This document shows, in pieces, positions 32,509-41,251 of a stretch of 64,000 nucleotides of DNA. The position numbers and the translations under genes are program-made. Location: positions 1-64,000 of the forward strand of contig JADLFL010000055.1 in the NCBI GenBank assembly GCA_020845575.1. The letters run 5' to 3'. The notes under the pieces are model-generated. The model ran no database searches. It worked only from the letters and a program-made list of their open reading frames with translations, and was not told the DNA's origin. The DNA is from Acidobacteriota bacterium (GTDB lineage: Bacteria > Acidobacteriota > Vicinamibacteria > Vicinamibacterales > Vicinamibacteraceae). Each line of letters opens with the position of its first letter. Within the stretch, counting starts at the first letter, position 1.

Positions 32509-33792
32509 ATGGCGAAGATCGACATCGAGGCGCTCGGCGCCCCCGCCGAGACTCCTGCGACGCCGGGCCCTTCGTGGTGGCCCGGCACCACCACGCAGAT
32601 CTTCATCGGCCTTGCTCTCGGCATCCTGCTCGGCGTGCTCGTGCCCGATATCGCGGTGGGTATCAAGCCGCTGGCCGACGCCTTCCTGCGGATGATCAAG
32701 ATGATCATCGCGCCGCTGCTGTTCAGCACCCTGGTGGTCGGCATCGCGGGCACGGGCGACGTGCGGGCGATGGGGCGCATCGGCCTGAAGGCCATCATCT
32801 ACTTCGAGGTGGCGACGACGATCGCGCTCGTGCTCGGACTCGCGCTCGTCAACTACTTCGAGCCGGGTTCCGGCGTGACGGTGGCCGCGACCTCCACGGC
32901 GGACGTCGCAGCCATGGCGCAGCGACAGCAGACGGGCTGGGAGATCTTCCTGCACCTGTTCCCGACGTCGGTCTTCGATGCGATGGCGCGCGGTGACATC
33001 CTGCAGGTGGTGGTCTTCGCCACGTTCTTCGGCGTGGCGCTGGCGGCGATCGGCGAGCAGGGGCGTCCCGCGCTTGCGTTCTTCGACTCGGTCGCGCACG
33101 TGATGTTCCGCGTCACGGCGTACGTGATGATGTTCGCGCCCATCGGCGTGATGGCGGCGATGGCGGCCACCGTCGGCGGGCGCGGCATCGCGATCCTGTT
33201 CACGCTCGGCAAGCTCGTGGCCGTGATGTACCTCGGCCTCGCGATCTTCCTGTTCGTGGTCATCGGCGGCGTGGCGCTCCTCATCCGCGTGCCGTTTTTC
33301 ACGTTCCTGCGCGCCATCCGCGAGCCGTTCGCGATCGCGTTCACCACGGCCAGTTCCGAGGCCGCCCTCCCCAAGGCGCTCGACGTGATGGCCCGCTTCG
33401 GCGTCCCGCGCAACATCGTCGGGTTCGTGTTGCCGACCGGGTACAGCTTCAACCTCGATGGGTCGACGCTGTATCTCTCGATCGCGAGCGTGTTTGTCGC
33501 GCAGCTGGCGGGCATCGAACTGTCGTGGGGGCAGCAGATCGTGATGATGCTGACGCTGATGCTCACGAGCAAGGGCGTGGCGGGCGTGCCGCGTGGCGCG
33601 CTGGTGGTGCTCACCGCGGCGCTGACCACGTTCGGATTGCCGCTCGAAGGCGCGGCGATCCTGCTCGGCATCGACCAGGTGCTCGACATGGGGCGGACCG
33701 CCATCAACGTGACGGGCAACTGCCTGGCGTCGGCCGTCGTGGCGCGATGGGAAGGCGTGCTGGACGACAGGCAGATCGAGGCGTTCCGATGA
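32509..33792 (+). CDS. dicarboxylate/amino acid:cation symporter (DAACS, GltP/DctA type)
   Basis: 427 residues, about eight helices plus two re-entrant loops. It contains FIGLALGILLGVLVPD, LRMIKMIIAPLLFSTLVVGI, FTTASSEAALPKAL (hairpin 1 serine-rich loop), PTGYSFNLDGSTLYLS (the NMDGT-type metal/substrate motif) and GVPRGALVVLTAALTTFGL. The family imports glutamate, aspartate or C4-dicarboxylates with Na+ or H+. It lies between an aminotransferase (12 nt upstream) and an RmlD-like reductase (ATGA overlap), an unusual place for such a carrier. It may supply the amino donor glutamate; that is inference. Confidence 0.93.
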   Translation: MAKIDIEALGAPAETPATPGPSWWPGTTTQIFIGLALGILLGVLVPDIAVGIKPLADAFLRMIKMIIAPLLFSTLVVGIAGTGDVRAMGRIGLKAIIYFEVATTIALVLGLALVNYFEPGSGVTVAATSTADVAAMAQRQQTGWEIFLHLFPTSVFDAMARGDILQVVVFATFFGVALAAIGEQGRPALAFFDSVAHVMFRVTAYVMMFAPIGVMAAMAATVGGRGIAILFTLGKLVAVMYLGLAIFLFVVIGGVALLIRVPFFTFLRAIREPFAIAFTTASSEAALPKALDVMARFGVPRNIVGFVLPTGYSFNLDGSTLYLSIASVFVAQLAGIELSWGQQIVMMLTLMLTSKGVAGVPRGALVVLTAALTTFGLPLEGAAILLGIDQVLDMGRTAINVTGNCLASAVVARWEGVLDDRQIEAFR

Positions 33793-34640
33793 AGCTGCTG
33801 GTGCTCGGTGCGGCAGGGCAGTTGGGGTCCACGTTCGCAGACGCTGCCGATCACGAGATCGTCGGGCTGACGCGGGCCGATGTCGATGTCACGGATGGCG
33901 CGGCGCTGGTCGACGCCGCGCACGCGCACCGGCCCGACGCGATCGTCAACTGCAGCGCGTACAACAACGTCGATGGTGCCGAAGACGATGCGGCGACAGC
34001 GCTGGCGGTGAATGCGCTCGCGGTACGGGCGATGGCGTCGGCGGCGGCGAGCGTCGGCGCGACGCTGGTGCACTACAGCACGGACTTCGTGTTCGACGGG
34101 CGCGCGTCGGAGCCGTATCGCGAAGAGGATCGCGCGTGTCCGGTGAGCGTGTATGGCTGCTCGAAGCTGCTCGGCGAGTGGTTCGCGCAGGACGCGCCGC
34201 GGTGGTACGTGCTGCGCGTGGAGAGCCTGTTCGGCGGTCGCCAGGCGCGCAGCAGCGTCGACAAGATCGCGGCAGCGCTGCGTGAGGGAAGGCAGACCCC
34301 CGTGTTCGCCGATCGCATCGTCACGCCGAGCTACGTGGACGATGTGCGCGAAGCGACGCTCGATCTGCTGGCACGCGACACGCCGTCTGGAGTCTTCCAC
34401 TGCGTCAACAGCGGCCAGGGCACGTGGGCCGACGTCGGCCGCCACGTCGCCGCGGAACTGGGTGCCGACCCGGCGCTTCTGACGCTGACATCGGTCAACG
34501 ACGTCCGCCTCCGCGCCCGGCGCCCCACCTACTGCGCGCTGTCCAACGCGAAGCTCACCGCCGCCATCGGCCGTCCGCTTCCGACGTGGCAGGACGCGGT
34601 GGGCCGATATGTGACGCGCGGTCCGGCGCTCAGCGCGTAG
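33789..34640 (+). CDS. RmlD-like dTDP-4-dehydrorhamnose reductase family protein
   Basis: 283 residues from the ATG at 33789 (ATGA overlap with the symporter stop). Features are KLLVLGAAGQLGSTFADA (NAD(P)-binding GxxGxxG), VNCSAYNNVDGAEDD, VHYSTDFVFDG, YREEDRACPVSVYGCSKLLG (the YxxxK catalytic pair) and VLRVESLFGG. The RmlD family reduces the 4-keto group of dTDP-6-deoxy-L-lyxo-hexulose, and relatives reduce other nucleotide-linked 4-keto sugars. RmlA, B and C are not present here, so it may instead act on a GDP-linked sugar made by the Gmd encoded at 47519. It lacks nothing obvious in the core. Confidence 0.88.
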   Translation: MKLLVLGAAGQLGSTFADAADHEIVGLTRADVDVTDGAALVDAAHAHRPDAIVNCSAYNNVDGAEDDAATALAVNALAVRAMASAAASVGATLVHYSTDFVFDGRASEPYREEDRACPVSVYGCSKLLGEWFAQDAPRWYVLRVESLFGGRQARSSVDKIAAALREGRQTPVFADRIVTPSYVDDVREATLDLLARDTPSGVFHCVNSGQGTWADVGRHVAAELGADPALLTLTSVNDVRLRARRPTYCALSNAKLTAAIGRPLPTWQDAVGRYVTRGPALSA

Positions 34641-34669
34641 CGCCTGCGGAACAGCGATATGGAGTTCGC

Positions 34670-35500
34670 GTGAGCGCCATCGGGATTGCCGTCCCGAACC
34701 TGAATCAGGGACGCTTTCTCGCGACGGCCCTCGCCTCGCTCGACGCGGGCTCCCATCGCGTACTCGTGGCGATGGTCGACGCGGGTTCCACCGACGAGTC
34801 GGGGTCCATCATCGACGCAGCACGCCATCGATTCGCATACGTGCGGACGCAACCCGATGCCGGGCAGGCGGCCGCCGTCAACGAGGGGGTGTCGGCACTT
34901 CTCGCGCGACATCCCGAGGTCGCGGCCGTCGGGTGGCTCAATGCCGACGACTTCTATCTGCCGGGAGGGCTGGCGGCGCTCGCGGAGGCGCTCGACGCGC
35001 ACTCGACATGGGTGGCCGTGACTGCTCGAGGCTATCTCGCGGATGAGACCGGTCTGGTTGGCGACGAGATCGCGACGCAGCCGTTCGATGCCACGACCTT
35101 CGCGCGCCGGTGCACGATCTGTCAGCCGGCCACGCTGATTCGCCGTTCGGCCTGGGAGGCTGTCGGCGGTCTCGATTCGGGGCTCGACATGTGCTTCGAC
35201 TACGACCTCTGGTGGCGGCTCGGCCATATCGGAACGATCGGGTACCTCGACGCACCTGCCGCGGTCTCGCGCGATCACGGCGGGACCAAGACCCGCACCA
35301 TGCGCCGTCGCTACTTCACTGAAGCCCGCGCCATCGTGGCCCGCGAACGCGGCGTCGTGCCATGGCACTGGTTCATCAGCGACGCACTGGAGCGCGAGAC
35401 CGGCTACGTCGTCGGGACGCGGATCACGGGGCTGGCACGCATGCGAGCCGGCGCACGCGCGGCGTGGACCTATGCGCGCCACCGTGCGGGAGTCGATTAG
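34670..35500 (+). CDS. GT2 family glycosyltransferase
   Basis: 276 residues from the GTG at 34670 with GGAG 5 nt upstream. Motifs are IGIAVPNLNQGRFLATALAS, VAMVDAGSTDESGSII, QPDAGQAAAVNEGV, VGWLNADDFYLPGGL (NADD as the DXD motif), CTICQPATLIRRSAWEAVGG and MCFDYDLWWRLGHIG. It belongs to the same GT2 subgroup as the gene at 41241; the pair share the 'CQPAT..RR' and 'DY(D/E)LW.R' signatures. Cytoplasmic, probably peripheral. It is followed one base later by a GT4 gene. Confidence 0.92.
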   Translation: MSAIGIAVPNLNQGRFLATALASLDAGSHRVLVAMVDAGSTDESGSIIDAARHRFAYVRTQPDAGQAAAVNEGVSALLARHPEVAAVGWLNADDFYLPGGLAALAEALDAHSTWVAVTARGYLADETGLVGDEIATQPFDATTFARRCTICQPATLIRRSAWEAVGGLDSGLDMCFDYDLWWRLGHIGTIGYLDAPAAVSRDHGGTKTRTMRRRYFTEARAIVARERGVVPWHWFISDALERETGYVVGTRITGLARMRAGARAAWTYARHRAGVD

Positions 35501-35501
35501 C

Positions 35502-36752
35502 ATGGCGCGGTTGATTCATATCTGTCCGCGCTATCGACCCGCGATCGGTGGGGTCGAACTCGTGTTCGAGCACTTGTGTCGACACTATGCGGCTGCGGGA
35601 CACGAGGTCGAGGTCTGGACGACGGATGCCCTCACTGTGCGCGGTCTGACGCGCCGCGGCGAGCCGACCGCGCCGGCGTCGACCGATGTCCTGGACGGAG
35701 TCCGCGTCCGCCGGTTCGTGCCGCGCTGCTGGCCGCTGCAGCGCGTGGCGCGGACCCTCGCGCACGCCCTGCCTGGCAGTACGCGATGGCAGGCGACGAC
35801 GTGTCGATGGTCGCCCTGGGTTCCTGGGCTCGATCGCGCGTGCGACAGCGAATCGGGGACCGTCGACGTCGTGCACGCGGCCGCGCTGCCCTACTCGACA
35901 CTCCTGCACGCGGCCACACGCCTTGCGCGCCGAACCGGCGCGCGATTGCTGATCAGCCCATTCACGCATGTGCCCGCGCCCGGCGATGCCGGCGCGTCGA
36001 TGCGCCGCGCGTACCTCTCGCGACTCAACGTCGACCTGATGGCGTCTGCCGACGTCGTCTGCGTCCAGACGGTGAGTGAGGGGACGCGGCTCGTGGCGGC
36101 TGGTGTGCCGGCGGCCCGGATTCGTCTGACAGGCGTGGGCGTCGATATCGCCCGTGTCGCGGGTGGCGATCGAGACCGTCAACGTGGCGCGTGGGGGATT
36201 GGTCCGGACGCCGTCGTGATCGGCCACCTGGCCAACAAGAGTCGCGACAAGGGCACTCCGGATCTGCTACGGGTCATGCCGGCGGTGTGGGCGCGCCACC
36301 CTGATGTGCGAGTGGTGCTGGCCGGCCCCGCGATGGCCAGCTACGGCGCACACGTCGCCCGGGAGCCACTCGACCCCCGCGTCACCGATCTCGGCATGCT
36401 CGGGGATGCCGGCGTGCGTGACTTCATGGCCGCCATCGACGTGTTCGCGCTCCCGAGTCGTGTCGAGTCGTTCGGTCTGGCCGCCATGGAGGCTGCCGCC
36501 ACAGGCAGCGCTGTCGTCGCCTACGCGCATGGTGGGCCTGCCGAGCTCTGGCGGGACGGCGTCGACGCACGACTCGTTCCCGCGGGCGACCTCGACGCGC
36601 TGTCAACGGCCCTTGCGGCGGTGTGTGGCGACGCCACGCTCAGGAACGCACTGGCGTCGGCCGGCGCCGCGCTGGCGGACGCGCAGACGTGGACACGGGT
36701 CTTCGAGCGAGCCGAGGACGCGTACGGTATCCCAGGGCGGTGTGTCGCGTGA
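35502..36752 (+). CDS. GT4 family glycosyltransferase
   Basis: 416 residues from the ATG at 35502. The N-terminal half has the GT-B opening LIHICPRYRPAIGGVELVFE (glycine loop) and ADVVCVQTVSEGTRLVAAGV. The C-terminal donor domain has VVIGHLANKSRDKGTPDLLR, VRVVLAGPAMASYGAHVARE and ALPSRVESFGLAAMEAAATG with the E-x7-E motif, then GGPAELWRDGVDARLVPAGD. This is a retaining nucleotide-sugar transferase. It overlaps the following Wzm gene by 4 bp (GTGA), tying glycan assembly to export. Confidence 0.92.
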   Translation: MARLIHICPRYRPAIGGVELVFEHLCRHYAAAGHEVEVWTTDALTVRGLTRRGEPTAPASTDVLDGVRVRRFVPRCWPLQRVARTLAHALPGSTRWQATTCRWSPWVPGLDRACDSESGTVDVVHAAALPYSTLLHAATRLARRTGARLLISPFTHVPAPGDAGASMRRAYLSRLNVDLMASADVVCVQTVSEGTRLVAAGVPAARIRLTGVGVDIARVAGGDRDRQRGAWGIGPDAVVIGHLANKSRDKGTPDLLRVMPAVWARHPDVRVVLAGPAMASYGAHVAREPLDPRVTDLGMLGDAGVRDFMAAIDVFALPSRVESFGLAAMEAAATGSAVVAYAHGGPAELWRDGVDARLVPAGDLDALSTALAAVCGDATLRNALASAGAALADAQTWTRVFERAEDAYGIPGRCVA

Positions 36753-37615
36753 GTGTCGCCGCGCATGGAGCCGTGCCGGAGCGCGCGATCGCGTCGACGC
36801 TGCGCGCAGCCAACCCGGTGCGCGTCGCGCATCGCCTGTGGAGTGACCGTGACCTGATTGGCCAGCTCACCTGGCGCGAGATTACGGGGCGCTATCGCAG
36901 TTCGACGCTGGGCGTCGTCTGGTCGTTCGTCACGCCGATGGTCAATCTGGCTCTCTATACGTTCGTGTTCGGCGTCGTCTTCACGGCGCGATGGCCCGGC
37001 GCGCACACCAACAGTCTGGCCGAGTATGGGCTGATGCTGTTTGCCGGACTCACGGCCTTCGCCGTGTTCAGCGAGTGCGTGACGCGCGCACCGTCGCTCA
37101 TCGCGGCGTCGCCGAACTACGTCAAGAAGGTCGTGTTCCCCCTCGACGTCCTGCCGGTGAGTATCGCTGGCGCGGCGCTCTTCCACGCCGGCATCTCGGT
37201 CCTGCTGCTCACGGTGGCCCGCCTCGTGGTGATGGGCGCCATCGCGCCCACGGTCGCGCTGGTGCCCATTGTCCTGTTACCGCTCGTCGCGCTGGCACTG
37301 GGCTGCAGTTGGGTCCTGGCGAGTCTCGGCGTGTACGTTCGCGACATGGCGCATGCCGTCGCGCTTGCGACGCAGGTGCTCTTCTTCACCACGCCGATCT
37401 TCTACCCGCTCGACGCGATCCCGGCGGCGTACCAGCCGATCATTGCGGCCAATCCCCTCACGTCGATCGTGCAGAACATGCGCAACGTGGCCGTGGCGGG
37501 GAGCGCGCCGGACTGGCAGGCGTGGACGGTGTCGATGGCGATCGGGTTGCTGGTCCTGTGGGCCGGACACACCTGGTTTGCCCGGACTCGGGCGGGGTTT
37601 GCCGATGTCCTCTGA
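36749..37615 (+). CDS. wzm: polysaccharide ABC transporter permease (Wzm-type, ABC-2)
   Basis: 288 residues from the GTG at 36749 (GTGA overlap). The amphipathic entry LTWREITGRYRSSTLGVVWS and six helices (VTPMVNLALYTFVFGVVF, YGLMLFAGLTAFAVFSEC, VLPVSIAGAALFHAGISVLL, VPIVLLPLVALALGCSWVLA, VALATQVLFFTTPIFYPLDA, WTVSMAIGLLVLWAGH) match O-antigen/teichoic-acid permeases. NYVKKVVFPLDVLP is the ABC-2 loop facing the ATPase. It is followed by its ATPase gene with an 11-bp overlap. It pairs clearly with that gene and is a second exporter beside the split pair at 15516/30569. Confidence 0.95.
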   Translation: MSVAAHGAVPERAIASTLRAANPVRVAHRLWSDRDLIGQLTWREITGRYRSSTLGVVWSFVTPMVNLALYTFVFGVVFTARWPGAHTNSLAEYGLMLFAGLTAFAVFSECVTRAPSLIAASPNYVKKVVFPLDVLPVSIAGAALFHAGISVLLLTVARLVVMGAIAPTVALVPIVLLPLVALALGCSWVLASLGVYVRDMAHAVALATQVLFFTTPIFYPLDAIPAAYQPIIAANPLTSIVQNMRNVAVAGSAPDWQAWTVSMAIGLLVLWAGHTWFARTRAGFADVL

Positions 37616-38954
37616 TGTGGTGGTACAGGCCGACCACCTGTCGAAGGTGTACAGGCTGTACGACGAGCCGATCGATCGCCTGAAGGAACTCGCCTTCGGC
37701 CGGTTCGGTCGTCGCACCGGACGTGACTTCGCTGCGCTTCACGACGTGTCGCTTTCGCTGCGACGAGGCGAGCGCCTCGGGGTCATCGGTCGCAATGGCT
37801 CGGGCAAGAGCACACTGCTGCAGATCCTGGCCGGCACGGTCCAGGCCACCAGTGGCAGCGTCCGGATCACCGGCCGCGTGGCGGCGTTGCTCGAATTGGG
37901 GAGCGGCTTCAATCCCGACTACACGGGACGCGAGAACGTCTACCTGAACGCGTTGATTCTCGGCCTGTCTCGCGAGGAGATTGACGAGCGCTTCGATGCG
38001 ATCGCGGCGTTTGCCGACATCGGAGGCTTTCTCGACCAGCCGGTCAAGACGTACTCGAGCGGGATGTTCGTGCGGCTGGCGTTCGCGGTCACCACGAGCG
38101 TGGATGCCGATCTCCTGCTCGTGGACGAGGCGCTGGCTGTTGGCGATGTGTTCTTCACCCAGAAGTGTTTCCGCCATCTCCATGGCCTCGTCGATCGCGG
38201 CGTGGCCATCGTGCTCGTGACGCACGACATGACGGCAGTGAGCCAGTTCTGTTCGTCGGCGCTGCTGCTCGACCAGGGGCACGTGCGCTACGACGGCGAT
38301 ACCGTCACGGCCGTGCGCCGGTACTTCGCGCTGCAACGCGGCGCGGCCGCGCCTGACGCTCCGATCGATCGCGACAAGGCCGCCGACGTGACGAGCCAGG
38401 CCGACTCGTCGCCGTGGCCTGGACCGGCCGCGTGGCTGCCGCCGGACGCCGCTACCGAAATCGGCCACGGTGCCCGATGCACGGCCATCGCCTTGTGTGA
38501 CGAATCGGGACATCCCGCGCGCGTGTTCGAGGTGGGAGCGGTTGCGCTTGTCTGTTTCGAGTTCGAATTGCGTGTCGACATCAGGATGCCCGTGGTCGGC
38601 GTCGAATTGTTCAACAGCCGGGCGATCGTCGTGCACGGCCGCAATACGCTGCAGGAGGGGGTAATGGGCCCGCCGGTGGTGCTCGCAGGGGCGCGCATCC
38701 GCGGGTGCCGGAAGATCCGGCTCGACGTCGCGCCCGACGAATACACCTTCGCGATTGGCCTGGCGTGGATCGACCAGGCCGACGCCGACATGCGCGACAC
38801 GCTGCCCTACGCCGCCCTGGCCGAACGTCTCGAAACGCTGCTCGTCGTCAAGGACGCTGCCGCGTGTGTCGTGCAGTTCCGCAGCCAGGGCCAGGCGCTC
38901 CCCTTTCACGGCATCGCCAACCTGGACGGCCACACGGCGGTGTGGGTGTCGTGA
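37605..38954 (+). CDS. wzt: polysaccharide ABC transporter ATP-binding protein (Wzt) with C-terminal glycan-binding domain
   Basis: 449 residues from the ATG at 37605, inside the end of the permease gene. Walker A is GRNGSGKST (62-70), the signature TYSSGMFVRLAF, Walker B LLLVDEALAVGD, and the switch IVLVTHDMTA. Residues ~265-300 are a charged linker (DAPIDRDKAADVTSQADSS). Residues ~305-449 form a Wzt_C beta-sandwich (VALVCFEFELRVDIRMPVVG, VELFNSRAIVVHGRNTLQEG, IRLDVAPDEYTFAIGLAWID). In O9a-like systems this domain binds the modified non-reducing end and licenses export. The next gene (GTGA overlap) is a methyltransferase/GT fusion that could supply such an end modification. Confidence 0.95.
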   Translation: MSSDVVVQADHLSKVYRLYDEPIDRLKELAFGRFGRRTGRDFAALHDVSLSLRRGERLGVIGRNGSGKSTLLQILAGTVQATSGSVRITGRVAALLELGSGFNPDYTGRENVYLNALILGLSREEIDERFDAIAAFADIGGFLDQPVKTYSSGMFVRLAFAVTTSVDADLLLVDEALAVGDVFFTQKCFRHLHGLVDRGVAIVLVTHDMTAVSQFCSSALLLDQGHVRYDGDTVTAVRRYFALQRGAAAPDAPIDRDKAADVTSQADSSPWPGPAAWLPPDAATEIGHGARCTAIALCDESGHPARVFEVGAVALVCFEFELRVDIRMPVVGVELFNSRAIVVHGRNTLQEGVMGPPVVLAGARIRGCRKIRLDVAPDEYTFAIGLAWIDQADADMRDTLPYAALAERLETLLVVKDAAACVVQFRSQGQALPFHGIANLDGHTAVWVS

Positions 38955-41251
38955 CATCGTGCTGGTGTGGGCACGACGCCCTCGTCCACTGGAACGAGGA
39001 CTATGCCCGTTGCCCGGCGTGCGAGTCGCTGGTGTGCATCCGCGGACTCGAGGCTCGCGTCGAGGACGATCGGCGTGATTTCTACGGGGAAGACTACTGG
39101 TTCGGTCACCAGGCCGCGCTTGGTCTCCCCGACATCTGGTCACGAGCAGCGACCGACCTGGTCGACCGAATCCCTCGGTGGCTGCAGATCGTCCTGCGCT
39201 ACGCGCAGCCGCCCGCACGGACGCTCGAACTCGGCTGCGCGCACGGCGGATTCGTCGCGACGTTATCGGCGGCGGGCTTCGATGCGTCGGGGCTCGAACT
39301 GAGTCCGGCGATCGCCGCCGTCGCGCGACAGGCCTTCGGCATCGACGTGCTGATCGGTCCGCTCGAGGCGCAGGCCATCCCCGCTGCGAGTGTCGACGTG
39401 CTCGTTGCCATGGACGTCCTCGAGCATCTGCCCGATCCCGTTGGCACGATGCGTGCGGCGGCCGGCGTACTGAGTCCGGCAGGCGTCATGGTGCTGCAGA
39501 CGCCCCGCTATGAAGAAGGGGCGACGTACGACGCGCTGCGCGCCGCCGGCGCGCCGTTCCTCTCGATGCTCCTGCCAGGCGAGCATCTGTTCCTGTTCAG
39601 CCGGCGGGCCGTGCGGGAACTCCTGGCCCGCGTCGGCATTGGTCACGTGACGTTCGAGCCGGCTGTCTTCGCGCGCTACGACATGTGCCTGGTCGCCGCG
39701 AGCCAGCCCCTCACGGCGTTGCCCGCCATGGCGCTGAGCGGATCGGCACCCGCGCGCATCGTTCAGTCCGTGATCGATCTCGACGAGGCACGCCGGTCCT
39801 CACTCGACCGCCTGACGAGCGTGGAAGCCGATGCGGCGGCGCGACTCACTCAGATCGACCAGCTGCACGTCTGGCTGGCTGAGGCACGCGCCCAACGTGA
39901 TGCCACCACGGCGCTCGTCGCCGAGAGGGACGCCGATGTCGCGCGCGCAGCGCTCGAATCGCGACAACTCGTCGGCTTGCTGGAGCAGGCTCGTATCGAC
40001 CTGGCCCGTGCTGACCTGCAGACGTCCTCGGCAGCATCCTCCAGCGCATCCGCGGCAGACGCACATGCGCCGCTGATTGCCATCGACGTCACGCCGATTC
40101 TGCCCGGCAGCGAGAACGGTGGCGCCAAGGGATTCGTACTCTCGCTGCTGGACATCCTGGCTGGTGCGCATGCCCATCGATACCTGCTGCTGACGTCGCA
40201 GGCCAACCACGAGTCGTTTGCCGCTTACGAGACGATCGGCATGCGCCGGCTGTGCGTGGACACGCGAGCACCTGACCCGATGGACCGCTTCGGCCGCGCG
40301 GGGCGCTGGCTGGCGCGTGGCCTACGGCGTGTGCGCGTGGCGGCGGGCCATGGACGTCTTGTCTCGGAGGGTGTCCGACTCTTGTTCTGTCCGATGACGG
40401 ACCCGCTCCGCGCCGAGCCTGGCGTGCCCGTGGTGTCGCTGCTCTACGACCTGCAGCACCTCACGTACCCGATGTTCTTCACCGCTGAGGAGTTGGCGAA
40501 CCGCCAGGCGTTCTACGCACGTGTCCAGCGAAGCGCCGACGCGGTCGTGTGCATCTCGGAGTTCACGCGCCAGGACGCCATCGCCAGGCTGCACATCGCG
40601 CCGGAGCGTACGTTTGTCGCGCCGGTCGTCGTACATGGGCGGCTGCCAGACATACAGCCTGACGATGTGGTGCGTGTGCGCGAACGGTATGGGCTCGGCA
40701 CGGCGCCGTACGCGATCTTCCCGGCGAATGGGTGGCCGCACAAGAACCATCGCGTCCTGTTCGTGGCCTTCGCCAGGCTATGGCGGGACCGTCCCGACTG
40801 CGACCTGCGGCTGGTGCTGCCGGGCAATCTGCTGGACGCCGAGGCCGACCTTCGCCTGGCCATCGACGCGATGGGCCTCGGCTCGCGCGTCCACATCCTC
40901 GGCTACGTGCCGGAGGCGGACCTCGGCGCCCTCTGGTTCGACGCCTTCTGCCTCGTGTATCCCAGCCTGTTCGAAGGCTTCGGCATTCCGTTGCTGGAAG
41001 CGATGCGCTACGGTGTGCCCGTGGTGTGCAGCAACGTCACCAGCCTGCCGGAGGTCGCCGGAGACGCGGCGTTGCTCGTGGATCCGAGGCGGCCGGCAGC
41101 CATCGCCGCCGCCGTCGCCGACCTGATCGACATGCCGGACCTGCGTTTTCGGCTGATTGCCGCCGGTCGTCGCCGTATCAGGGAGTTCAGCGCCCAGCAG
41201 ATGGGCAAGTCGTATGTGGCCATCTTCGAGCACCTGTTGCATGAACGCTGA
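38951..41251 (+). CDS. fusion: zinc-ribbon-like methyltransferase + coiled coil + GT4 glycosyltransferase
   Basis: 766 residues from the GTG at 38951 (GTGA overlap with wzt). The N-terminus has four to five cysteines (SCWCGHDALVHWNEDYARCP, CESLVC), a possible zinc site as in C-methyltransferase-like proteins. The methyltransferase core (~60-240) shows TLELGCAHGGFVATL, ASGLELSPAIAAVARQ, VDVLVAMDVLEHLPDP and VLSPAGVMVLQTPRYEE. Residues ~273-357 are a long alanine/leucine/charged helix (DEARRSSLDRLTSVEADAAA, LVAERDADVARAALESRQLV), predicted coiled coil. A Ser/Ala linker leads to a GT4 domain (~375-760): IAIDVTPILPGSENGGAKGF, CISEFTRQDAIARLHI, FPANGWPHKNHRVLFVA, YPSLFEGFGIPLLEAMRYGV. The order recalls chain-terminating, length-measuring enzymes of ABC-exported O-antigens. 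Confidence 0.9.
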   Translation: MTSCWCGHDALVHWNEDYARCPACESLVCIRGLEARVEDDRRDFYGEDYWFGHQAALGLPDIWSRAATDLVDRIPRWLQIVLRYAQPPARTLELGCAHGGFVATLSAAGFDASGLELSPAIAAVARQAFGIDVLIGPLEAQAIPAASVDVLVAMDVLEHLPDPVGTMRAAAGVLSPAGVMVLQTPRYEEGATYDALRAAGAPFLSMLLPGEHLFLFSRRAVRELLARVGIGHVTFEPAVFARYDMCLVAASQPLTALPAMALSGSAPARIVQSVIDLDEARRSSLDRLTSVEADAAARLTQIDQLHVWLAEARAQRDATTALVAERDADVARAALESRQLVGLLEQARIDLARADLQTSSAASSSASAADAHAPLIAIDVTPILPGSENGGAKGFVLSLLDILAGAHAHRYLLLTSQANHESFAAYETIGMRRLCVDTRAPDPMDRFGRAGRWLARGLRRVRVAAGHGRLVSEGVRLLFCPMTDPLRAEPGVPVVSLLYDLQHLTYPMFFTAEELANRQAFYARVQRSADAVVCISEFTRQDAIARLHIAPERTFVAPVVVHGRLPDIQPDDVVRVRERYGLGTAPYAIFPANGWPHKNHRVLFVAFARLWRDRPDCDLRLVLPGNLLDAEADLRLAIDAMGLGSRVHILGYVPEADLGALWFDAFCLVYPSLFEGFGIPLLEAMRYGVPVVCSNVTSLPEVAGDAALLVDPRRPAAIAAAVADLIDMPDLRFRLIAAGRRRIREFSAQQMGKSYVAIFEHLLHER

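Noticed and set aside
33789-34640. Naming the reductase rmlD as part of a dTDP-rhamnose pathway
   Set aside because: RmlA, RmlB and RmlC are not in the window, so the substrate is open; the family name alone is kept.
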